20,722 nucleotides of DNA from Acephala macrosclerotiorum (lineage: Eukaryota; Ascomycota; Leotiomycetes; Helotiales; Mollisiaceae). Below are positions 1 through 8,811 of the stretch, one piece after another. Both the position numbers and the translations under genes were made by a program. A model generated the notes under the pieces. That model had not been told where the DNA came from. It saw nothing but the letters and a program-made list of their open reading frames with translations, and searched no databases. The stretch spans positions 39,124 through 59,845 of the forward strand of contig MU119461.1 in the NCBI GenBank assembly GCA_014904845.1, in the 5' to 3' direction. Positions within the stretch are counted from its first letter, which is position 1, and every line of letters begins with the position of its first letter.

Positions 1-2650
1 TTTAAAATTCGTAAAATATTTTTTACGTTTTAATACTCGTACGAATTTAACGATTAATAAATATTTAAAACATTTATATAATCGTTTAAATTTTATTTTA
101 ATTAAATAATAAATAATAAAATCGATTTTTATTATAAAATTTTTATAATTACTATAAATTAAATTTTCGAGTAAATTAAATAATATTTAAAAATATTTAA
201 ATATTTTAATAATAAATATATATTATTTATTTTAAATAAATATATTATTAAAATTATCGAATTTAATTCGTAATTTATTTATATTTTAAAAAAAATAAAA
301 AAAAATACGTTTATTAAAATTACGTAAAACGTAATACGTTTAATTAATATATTAATATTAATAATTTTAAAAAATTAAATATTAATATTTACTAATAATA
401 AATTATTAAATAATATTAATATCGATTATAATATTTATAAAAACGTTTAATACGTTTTTATATTAATAAATATTAAAAATAATTTTGATTATATTATATA
501 ATAAATTAATTAATAATCGAATAATTCGATGATTTTAAATTTATTAATTATATTGTAAAATATTATAAAATAATTAATCGATCGCGTAATATTATTTTCG
601 AATAAATTTTTTTTTTTAGTAATTTTAATAAAAAATTATTCGTATTTTTTAATAATATTAAAATTTAATTTTTCGAATTTAATTATAAATTAAATTATTT
701 TATTTTTATTAAACGATTTCGATTTTTTAAAATCGTTATATATATATTTTTTTTAGCGTATAATAAATATTTTAATAATTCGAATTTTTATAAACGAAAT
801 ATTTTATTTTATTTTAATATATTATCGATTTTTTATAATTAATTCGATCGTTATATTAAATATTTTTATTATAATATTTATAGTTTATAAAATATAATTC
901 GATCGTATTTTATTAATTTTTTTTTTTTCGATTATAAAAATTTTAAAAACTATTTTTATTTTCGTTTATAGTAAAATCGTATTATAAACGTTTTTATACG
1001 CGATTTAAAAATTTAATAAAAATCGAAAAAACGTTTAATAATATTTTAATACGTTTTAATAAACGTAATAAAATTTATCGCGTATAATAATTTTCGTTCG
1101 TATATTTAAACGTAAATTAAATTATTTTTAAATTAATTTTTAATATAATATTTTAAAATATTCGAAAATCGTTTTATTTAAATTTATATATAAAATATAA
1201 TAAATATAATAATATTTTATTAATTAAATATTCGATTTTAATATTTTTTAATTTTAAAATTTAATTTTACGATTTTAATTATTATATTAAAAAATAAATT
1301 TTTTTTAGTAAATTTTTAATAATAAATTTTATTAATTTTATTAATAAATATATTTAAAAAAAAAAATTTTTATAATATTTAAATTTATTATTATAAATTT
1401 TTATAAAAATAATTAATTTTTTATTAAAATTAAATATTAATTAATTAAAATTTTTTAATAATTTTTTATTTTTTAATAATATCGATTCGTTTAATAATAT
1501 TAATAATAATAAAATTAATATTAAATATCGAGTTTTTAAAATCGAATTAAATAATAAAAAAATTTTCAATATTAAAAAATAATTATTGAATATTATATAT
1601 TTTAAAAATATTATTAAAAAAAATTTTATTTAAAGTTTTTTATATAATAATTTTTATATAATCGATAATTTTAATAAAATTTAATATTTTTTAATTATAT
1701 TAAAACTTTTATTTTTAAAAGTTTTATTTATAAATATTCGATTTTTTTTTTTTTTTCGTTTTAATTAAATTATTTATATTTTTTTTACGAATTATTTTAA
1801 TAATATTATTTTTTAAGCGATTATTTTTAATATTTATAAAATTATTAAATTTATTTCTATTATTAAAACGTAAATTTTATTATTACGAAAAAAAATTTAT
1901 AAATTAGTTTTTATATTTTATATAATTTATACGAATTAAATCGTAATATAATTAAAATATATTAAATTAAATTTTAATTATAAATTATTATTATTTTTTT
2001 TTGTTTTTTTAATTTATTTTTTTATATATTATATAAAATCGAAAATTAATTAATTTTTCGTTTTTTAATTTTAATTTTTTTATAATAAAAATTATATTTT
2101 AATTAAAATTTATTTTATTTACGAAAAACGTTTTATTATAATACGATTTTTATAAAATAATCGTTAAATTTCGTTTAATTTCGAATTTTATATCGTATTT
2201 AAAAAATTTTAAAATTTTTTTCGAATTTCGTCGAATATTTAAAAAATTATTTAATAGTTTTAAATTTCGTAAAAAGTTCAAAAAATTTTAAAAAAATTCT
2301 CGAATTTTATAAAATATTCGAAAAATTATTTTAATAATAATAAATAAAATATAATTAAATATTTATTATTAATACGTAATAAAACGTAAAATTAAATAAA
2401 ATAAAATTAATCGTAAAAACGTTTTAAATTTTCAATATTTTATTTTTTTAAAAGTTTAAAAAAATCGTTTTTTTTTAATATAATTTAAAAACTTTTTATA
2501 CGAATATAATTTATTAAATATTTTTTCGTAAATAATTTTATTATTTTATAATCGAACGATATTAATTATTAATTAATATTAATACGTTTAAAAATAAATT
2601 ATAAAATACTAAAATTTTAATTTAATATTAATAATTTTATTTTATTTACT
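1..2650. repeat. AT-rich, RIP-like degenerate block (left flank)
   Basis: The block is almost entirely A and T, with no usable ORF on either strand. The few cytosines left are mostly in CpG: in bases 1-480 I count 21 C, of which 17 are followed by G. CpA, CpT and CpC are almost gone, while TpA is very frequent. RIP in Pezizomycotina converts C to T on both strands of duplicated DNA and leaves such blocks, usually from dead transposons. No recognisable transposon protein survives here, so the original element cannot be named. No gene is supported in this stretch. Confidence 0.85.
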
Positions 2651-3040
2651 TTTTTTTAAAAAGAGTATTTATTTACTTATATAATTAAACAAAGTGGACA
2701 CTAAAGTAATTATTATTAAAAGTAATAAAAATTATAATTCGAATTATTTAATTGATCGTTTAAACGATTACTTGATTAAATCGACAATTATTTTATTTTT
2801 ATTTTCGAAGTATCGTTTATATTTATCAAGTTTTGTCTTTAAATAAAATCAATTAATTATAAATCAATACGCATACTAAAAACCAGAGAGAGTCTTACGT
2901 GCGTTTAACCAATTATTACTAGTAATCACTAGTATCCCTAGTAATACCAATAGAAAGAGAATACACTTCTACTCTGCCTATGGTATATGCTTCCTTTCCA
3001 TCCCTAAAAGGTATGCATAGTAATTAAAACTCCGCAGATT
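2651..3040. other. Transition from AT-rich block to gene island
   Basis: Base composition changes gradually over about 250-400 bp, and CpA, CpT and CpC reappear (for example around 2,690-2,705). Around 2,915-2,948 there is a cluster of CTAGTA-containing direct repeats, including a 12-bp perfect palindrome (ATTACTAGTAAT, 2,915-2,926). No coding region is supported. A GTATAT...CCGCAG stretch (about 2,983-3,037) could be an intron leading into the ORF at 3,041, but the support is weak. Confidence 0.5.
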
Positions 3041-3455
3041 ATGGGTCTAATCCTCATAATCCTAACCTTCGTCGCCTTCGGACTTTGCCTGAAGCGACAC
3101 TCTCACCTGCGCGTCAACCTAGCTCACAAAATCAATCTCACCATCCTGATAACCCTCGCTGTATCCATGATCGTCACCGGCTTTGTGGACCTTTCCACCA
3201 TATTGTGTCTCTTCCAGTTCCCACCGCAAGTTATATTCGTGATCACTGGCTTCTTGTTCGCGATCCTAACCTTCTCAGCGACGACGATGGTGCTGATGAA
3301 GATGGGTCTCGAAAAGTTGGTTTGTCGGCAGACAAGTGACGGTGTACTATGAGAGAAAGTTGAGGGACGAGAAGAGGGGCTGGCCGTTCATGGAGACCAC
3401 GCAAAGTCTGGATGGGAAGAGCCATAAGAGTATTAGTAGGCCGTTCAAGCCCTGA
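3041..3455 (+). pseudogene. Small multi-helix membrane protein gene, probably frameshifted and 5'-truncated
   Basis: From the ATG, the first frame encodes about 95 residues with three strongly hydrophobic segments (about residues 2-17, 31-53 and 60-88), so the product would sit in a membrane. This frame ends in a TGA/TGT-rich stretch and stops at 3,350. A different frame, open from about 3,300, then continues as a convincing charged tail (VTVYYERKLRDEKRGWPF, then about 22 more residues) to a TGA at 3,453-3,455. The switch lies near the AAAAGTTGG at about 3,312-3,320; one extra T there would explain it. No fungal intron fits between the two frames. The gene starts right at the edge of the AT-rich block, so its 5' exons may have been destroyed. 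I do not recognise the family. Confidence 0.5.
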
Positions 3456-3775
3456 TTGTTGTGTTTGGAAAAGTTTGGTTTAATCCCACTTTCGATTATT
3501 GATCCGATGAAACTTTGCCATTCCTTATAAATCTAGATTCATCAGCGGGAGTTGAGACCAGAGTGGTTCCCTCCTTTTCTGCATTTTGTGTGATTGTGTC
3601 GGATTTTTATATACGTTTTCGTTGACACGGAGTGAAAAGCATGTGGGAGCGTCAGATGTGTTGTGTCATAGATATAGAGATCGATACAGCTCGCAGTTGA
3701 ACATAGTTTTAAACTCCTATTTCGATGATCTGGCGGCTCTTGATGCATGTACCAAGATAATGGTACTGCGGTTAA

Positions 3776-4045
3776 TGTGGTACGGTAACGTTCTACGAAC
3801 AAGCGGTTCTATGTCTGACAACTGGAGGACTGTGTCTTTCGGAAAGGAGGCCGTCAATCATCCAACTACAAAATGACTACTCTAATGTCCTACCCCAGTT
3901 GGCTCATCGGTTCATGCAAGAACGCAAGGAATTACATTCTACAGTCACTTTCTGGGTTGCAGCTTGTCTCAACACTTTCTCGGTCAACAATATGCAATTC
4001 GCTGGGATTTTCCTGTCTCGAGAGCACACGAGGACATCGAGGTGA
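3776..4045 (+). pseudogene. Decayed coding fragment, unknown family
   Basis: A stop-free frame of 89 codons runs between a TAA (3,773) and a TGA (4,043). It has no ATG at its start, and its composition looks like a real helical protein (for example NDYSNVLPQLAHRFMQERKE, then STVTFWVAACLNTF). After the TGA, coding-like sequence continues in another frame to about 4,139 (DIEVICPRRRGRAAETHR). I do not recognise it. It may be an exon of a broken gene or the remains of one. The longer overlapping ATG-started ORFs here (3,586-3,876 and 3,873-4,238) look less protein-like. Confidence 0.3.
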
Positions 4046-4343
4046 TATGCCCACGTCGACGCGGTCGTGCAGCGGAGACCCACAGGCGGGGGAGCGAAGA
4101 GGCTCTCCCGACTGGCTGCCTTCGCACGATGATACTGTAGGACAAACTAGAACACAACTCCAAACCCTAACCATTAATGTTATCAGCAAGCCCACAATTC
4201 TCATCAAAAATAGATATGCCACCTATAATCAAAAATAGCAACGCGCGGCAATTTTGAAGATGGAGTGGATTTCAATGGATATGATAGTTCTTATCGAAAC
4301 ACTCGGTCTGAGACATCCGGGCTGTGCGCTACTCTTCTTCTGA

Positions 4344-4723
4344 AGGTATTTTGAGGATGGTTGACTCTTCACGGAAGAGAAGATCGCTCAAAACGGATAT
4401 CTGCATCAATTCATGGCACAACTGGAACCACGTCATTCAATTATGTGGCATATGGCAACGATCATTGCTGCAAGAAACCTCAATGCAGATTTCTCGTTGC
4501 GCAGTATGGTCGGTAACACCTGCCACTGGGCAGCAATGCAGCCAGGCTGTTGTTGGTGAGACCTGTTTACGCAGTATCTCCTTGCTATTGAGCGGTGGAT
4601 CGGAGAGAGTACTAGGGTCGCTGCACTTGGCATCTTTGAAAGTTGGACAGTCTGGCGGACGAGATCTTCAGTAGAATAGCGGACTGGCCAGAATCAGCAA
4701 CCAGGGCTGAGATATGGGCATAG
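4344..4723 (+). pseudogene. Decayed ORF with in-frame stops, unknown family
   Basis: One reading frame gives protein-like sequence across two in-frame TGA codons (4,362-4,364 and 4,557-4,559) before a TAG at 4,677. Between the stops it reads as a helix-rich segment (TEEKIAQNGYLHQFMAQLEP, then IMWHMATIIAARNLNADFSL). After the second TGA it continues with DLFTQYLLAIERWIGESTR. Near 4,640 the coding signal shifts to another frame (LADEIFSRIADWPESATRAE) that ends at the TAG at 4,721-4,723. Two stops plus one shift suggest a dead gene rather than introns, because no good donor/acceptor pairs surround the stops. The ATG-started ORF at 4,324-4,674 is in a different frame and looks spurious. The family is not recognised. 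Confidence 0.4.
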
Positions 4724-5185
4724 GCGCAACTCTGGGATGGCAAGCCCTGAGTCCAGAGTGCTCGTTAGCTGTAATCGAAGTCAGCTTGATTGTGAAAATC
4801 TAGCAAAACGTCAGTGAAAGACCTGCCTTTTCGGGTTTTAAATTGGAATGAAAATAATCAATTTCTCATGTGTTCAACCTGAAGGCAACTTGGGACAGAG
4901 GTGCACATACGGAGCAGAGGGACGAATTGCTGATTTCTGCAGGGAAACTGGCAAAATGTATATAGAAGTAAAAAAAAACAAGTTTTGCAAGATGTCTAAG
5001 AATTTCCCTTTACTCTGACTTTCCATTCTCGAGTGTGGTATATTCTAGCCTCACTAAAACCACTCCGGAGAAACAGGCTCTTCCTAGTTTCTTGCACCTC
5101 TTTGTACTGAGATTTCCTTGATGTTCTCCCATGCCTTTGTGAGATAGTCCGAAGTTTCCGGAGACATCAATTCTCTCTCTTTTCC
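4724..5185. other. Intergenic stretch with nothing recognised
   Basis: I see no credible ORF, RNA gene or repeat here beyond a short A-run near 4,970. It lies between the decayed ORF on the plus strand and the 3' end of the small minus-strand gene, so it probably holds that gene's 3' UTR. Confidence 0.4.
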
Positions 5186-5594
5186 CTATCCACAGAGTTC
5201 GAGGACCTCATGCTGTCAAATATGTCAGCGTAAGTGCCCGACCGGTGGTGAACGGGGCGTGGGCGTTTCTTGCCTCACTGAGATCTGTTGGAAGGAATAG
5301 CGTCCACTGGTTCAGGCGTAGCTAGAATAGGTCAATATGAATATGCATAAAAATTTATGGTAGAAAGCTCACTTGCACCTTGAACTTGTCAGCACCGAAA
5401 CGAGCTCTGAGATTGAATAGGAGCCTCTTTCGATCCACATAGGGAGTCGGTACCGTATGTGGCCTTAGCCCCATTTCCGGAATCGAGGGCATTGAAGAGA
5501 GTAGATGAGAGGCTAGACAAGAGACTGGAATGAAAGGTGGAGTTGAAGCTTTGTCGTCGTTGCCATCTTCTGAAGAGCTCTTGGAGATGTTCAT
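5186..5594 (-). CDS. Small three-exon gene, about 98 aa (paralogue of the gene at 11,544)
   Basis: Model on the minus strand: exon 1 is 5,594-5,373 (74 codons from the ATG), exon 2 is 5,321-5,274 (48 nt), and exon 3 is 5,212-5,186 ending in TAG. Intron 1 (51 nt) is GTGAGC...ATTGACCTATTCTAG. Intron 2 (61 nt) appears to be a GC-AG intron (GCAAGA...GCTGACATATTTGACAG) with a good branch site. Exon 1 has a Ser-rich, poorly conserved start and ends with a conserved basic segment (YVDRKRLLFNLRARF). Exon 2 encodes LRLNQWTLFLPTDLSE. The plus-strand gene at 11,544 has the same two intron positions and a matching exon 2 (9 of 16 residues identical), which is the main evidence that this is a real gene. 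I see no signal peptide or membrane segment, and I cannot name the family or function. If intron 2 is not spliced, the protein ends about 15 residues later at 5,206-5,208. Confidence 0.62.
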
Positions 5595-6352
5595 ACTTAT
5601 ACAGCGGATACAATAGTCGGTGAGCCGGAAAAGTTCTCACAAGGAAGTGGGTCATGAGAGCAGGGCGACATCCTCGACACGAGGGCTGACTGACCCTGGC
5701 CTCAGCATGACCTCCTTCATTAGTCCATTTCGCTGCTTAAGCTAGTGGGTGTGACAGGGCTGCGGGTGCATTGATATGGAGTTCGTTCAGCGGGCTGAAC
5801 CGAGGGCAGACTTCCAATTCACAATTGCAATTGGATATCGAGCGTTGATTGTGAAAAAAATCATTGAATGATCGCCTTTTTATTTCCTTCGTTGTGTGTT
5901 TCTAGTATTTGGCGCAGTGGTGGCGAGGCTGCACCCATTGACCAAGCCACTCATGCAGCGGAGTGGCGCACTCAACGGCGCGTGACTTTGACTGGTATTC
6001 CTCAGTACTTATCACCATTGGCAACTATATTTGGGGAATGTTGAGAAGGGTCCGCAGGTACTTTGAATTGGCTCATTCAGATGGCTATATCAAACACTTT
6101 CTATTCAATGCTTAATTAGATATCACTACTGTCCTTAATCTGAACTCCAGACTCCCGAACCCTTTGTGTCACCTTCCAATCAGAGCAGCGTAAGGATCCA
6201 CGCAATACAAGCCTCTTTAGCGCTTAGTCGAACACTTCCAACTGCTTTCTCGAATACAGATGAAGGTCAGAGCTGAATCTGACTGAAAACGATAGCCAAT
6301 TCTGGATGCCTGAGGATGGTCAAATGCTCTTGGGGAATTTGTAGTAGGCCCA
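5595..6352. other. Intergenic region between the small gene and kinase 1
   Basis: There is no supported gene in these 758 bases. The region should hold the promoter of the small minus-strand gene (next to 5,594) and the 3' UTR of kinase 1 (next to 6,353). The overlapping frame at 5,389-5,655 is a shadow of the small gene's first exon. Confidence 0.5.
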
Positions 6353-8106
6353 TCATCCGACACGAGGTCGTCCTTCGAGAAGAAAGGTGTCAGGCTTTTC
6401 TGCTCTGTTAAGGATCTTCTCCAATTCGTCTTCTAAGGGCTTTGACCTGATTCGATCCTCGGGCTTGACTCTGAGCATCCCGCCTAGAACCAGATCTAGC
6501 AATGCGTGAACCATATCTGAGCAACGTGGGTTACGACGTAAATGTGCCACCCAAGTGTTTACACCGGAGCGCAGCTCAGCATTTTCTCCAGTGCTACCGC
6601 TAAGAACGCTGTAGAAAGTGTCGTCGTCAACCACGGCATCATAGGCCAGTGCCGATCGCGCTCCGACGAAAGCTTCCACACCTTCAGCGCCGTCAAGCAG
6701 CCATGTGATAAACTCAAGGAAGACGCAACCGAGGCTCCAGATGTCGTATGCACGTGAGACATTTTGTTGAAGATCTATCTCAGGAGGCATGTACGTTGCT
6801 GAACCGCCAATGGTTCTCGGGTCAACCCTGGAGCGAGTTTCAAGACGATGGAAGCGACCAAGACCGAGGTCAGCGATCTGTAAGTCTCCCTTCGGGTCAA
6901 CGTCGTCGCCGTAATCAATCCAGAGTATGTTTTCTGGCTTTATATCACCATGCCGGCCGTATCTTTGTTCCTGGTCGAGAACTTTGAGCCGCTTAGACTT
7001 TAAGGAAGGTCGTTGCTGAGTAGCTCCGTCGCTGGGAACATCTGACCCAAGCAATCGAGGCGTCTCGAAATTATGAATGACATTGAGTCCTGAAGCCAGC
7101 CCTCTCATTTGTCTGAGTACCCAAAGACACGTCCTCCCATCCCATTTGGGCTTCGGATTATGCTCCCTCCAATAGGTTCGGAGGTTGTATTTGGCATATA
7201 GAAAGAGGAAGTGGTGCTTCCCTGCAGTTGTGTACGTCGCAAGCAACCTCACGAGATGTTTGTGTTTGAATCGCAGGGTGAGTAGGGTGAGCATTTGGCG
7301 CTCTCGCTCGAATACTTCGCGCTCGTTGTTCTGAGGGAGCAAGCGTTTGATTGCTAAGAAAGGTTCCTGGACATCGTTAGCTGCAATCTCAACAGCTACG
7401 AATGACTCACTTCACCATCTCTAGCTGCCAAGAGTTGTTGATGAGCCGGATGTATTCTGGCACGCCACACTTCGCTATATCCTCCCTTCATCACATCTTC
7501 CTGGTCTTGTTCATCCACGAAGGGTAAGACCACCGCAGCGTCAAGATCGAGATGAGGAATCTGGCCAGGTATGGCCTTGAAGACAGGAGCTAGGGCGATC
7601 CACTGGCCTAGGGATAGCTCTTGAATGTCCATTTCGTCCCACCATGCAAATGCTCGTATTCCGCAACCAGTGTGATCACGACGTTGGCATTGGGAATGGC
7701 CGTTCGTGCTCAGAGTAAATGGGCGATGGTAGGGATTAGCCGGATCAGTATTGACCAGCTCCGCTCTCGAGAAAGGTAGATTGTTGTCGTTGACATCCTC
7801 GTCCAATAGGTCGATAATTGTTATGTTATGGTGCCTCTCCGGACACCCGACAAGAAGAATAGTGAACAGCCTCTTTGATTTCGAGCATATAAGATGAGCA
7901 TATTGGCAAACTTGTCCATCCGTCAAATCCGGAAAGAGAGCCTTCAACTCTGCTCTGACACTAGCCGGCTCGACGAGCTGCTGCAGCTTGTCGATAGGGA
8001 TGAAGTAACGGCACAATCTCGACCTATACTCGCGGGCATCTCGTAGCTTCTTCTTGAGCGTGGGTGGTGGGGCTAATCTCATTGGTATTTCATTGGAAGG
8101 AGCCAT
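6353..8106 (-). CDS. Serine/threonine protein kinase-like protein (kinase 1), 569 aa
   Basis: Two exons: 8,106-7,411 (232 codons) and 7,366-6,353. The 44-nt intron (7,410-7,367) runs GTGAGT...GCTAACGATGTCCAG, a textbook fungal branch site, and joins DGE to EPFLAIKRL in frame. Residues 1-205 are an N-terminal region shared with kinase 2. The kinase domain follows: glycine loop GGYSEVW (about 208-214), ATP lysine in FLAIKRL (K239), catalytic loop RHGDIKPEN (Asp at 373), metal-binding DLG (Asp at 398), GSATYMPPE (about 420-428) and DIWSLGC (about 440-446). All catalytic residues are present, so the protein is probably active. The loop is HGD rather than HRD, which makes it a non-RD type. About 40 residues (333-368) are inserted before the catalytic loop. 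There is no membrane segment, so a cytosolic or nuclear location is likely. The substrate is unknown. An overlapping 73-codon frame upstream (8,300-8,079) could act as a uORF. Confidence 0.9.
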
Positions 8107-8811
8107 TCCGGTTTCGTATGAGAAGGCGTAGATTTGAGGATCTGAAGGAAATATGTCTTGCTGGATTGATCTGGGGAGGCGTTGCTGTGATCAAGTTTCA
8201 GTAAATCGAAGCTCGTTCTGTGGGAAGGGGTTGTCTTACCTAGGAGGAGGGAGATCATGCGTGACGCTAACCTTACGGGAACTAGAATGCCAGTTAACAA
8301 CTTCTGTAGTGTGCAGCTTCAGTACAGTGACATCGGCAGATAATGGGTAAGTCAGACTGCGCTGAGATTTTATCTCAGGCTCCCTCGCCGAGCAGAATGG
8401 TCCCTTCTATCGAAATCCCTGACCAGAGCCTCATCGATGGAGGGTGCCAGCCTGCAGTTGGAGGGTACAAGATGCAGCCAAATATGGCCGGGCTGCGCCC
8501 AGAAAACGTGGTTGCACCATTGTGTGCAGATCTAGAACCACACCTTGAATGGATCGACAGACGCTATTTGTTGACGGGATCGGGCTTCATGCATGCTTGA
8601 TCACTGACGCCCAACAACGCGGCACATCATACAAAATGGATCGCTGTTCGACTTTCCTATGAGGCTCATCAGTCACCAATAAACAGAATCGAATAACCTG
8701 CCTCTATCTGATTATTGTGGGTTTGTGACCGATTGTCCAGCCGACACTGTCGAATATGGACGGCTTATGAGTATGCACTGCATGGGATGGTTTGAAAATT
8801 ATTGGAATACG
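8107..8811. promoter_or_regulatory. Intergenic region: kinase 1 promoter/5' UTR and CorA-like gene 3' UTR
   Basis: Both neighbours are on the minus strand. A candidate 5' UTR intron of kinase 1 lies at 8,239-8,171 (69 nt, GTAAGA...CCCCAG, with TACTGA as a possible branch site). It would sit inside a short upstream frame that is not in frame with the kinase. Plus-strand ORFs at 8,343-8,600 and 8,725-9,009 lack any recognisable protein features, and I do not call them genes. Confidence 0.4.

Noticed and set aside
1..2650. AT-rich block as a mitochondrial DNA insertion or centromere core
   Set aside because: Mitochondrial DNA would keep ORFs or tRNAs and would not confine cytosine to CpG. A centromere cannot be judged from 2.6 kb.
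3873..4238. 121-codon plus-strand ORF
   Set aside because: Its composition is less protein-like than the overlapping frame at 3,776-4,045, and it has no homologous features I recognise.
6542..6987. Plus-strand ORFs inside kinase 1
   Set aside because: They are shadows of the kinase exon in other frames, with no motifs of their own.
7981..8020. Small-gene segment GRYIDRKRLTDLV as a piece of the kinase N terminus (CRYFIPIDKLQQLV)
   Set aside because: The resemblance covers only about 13 residues and does not continue; intron structure also differs, so common origin is not supported.
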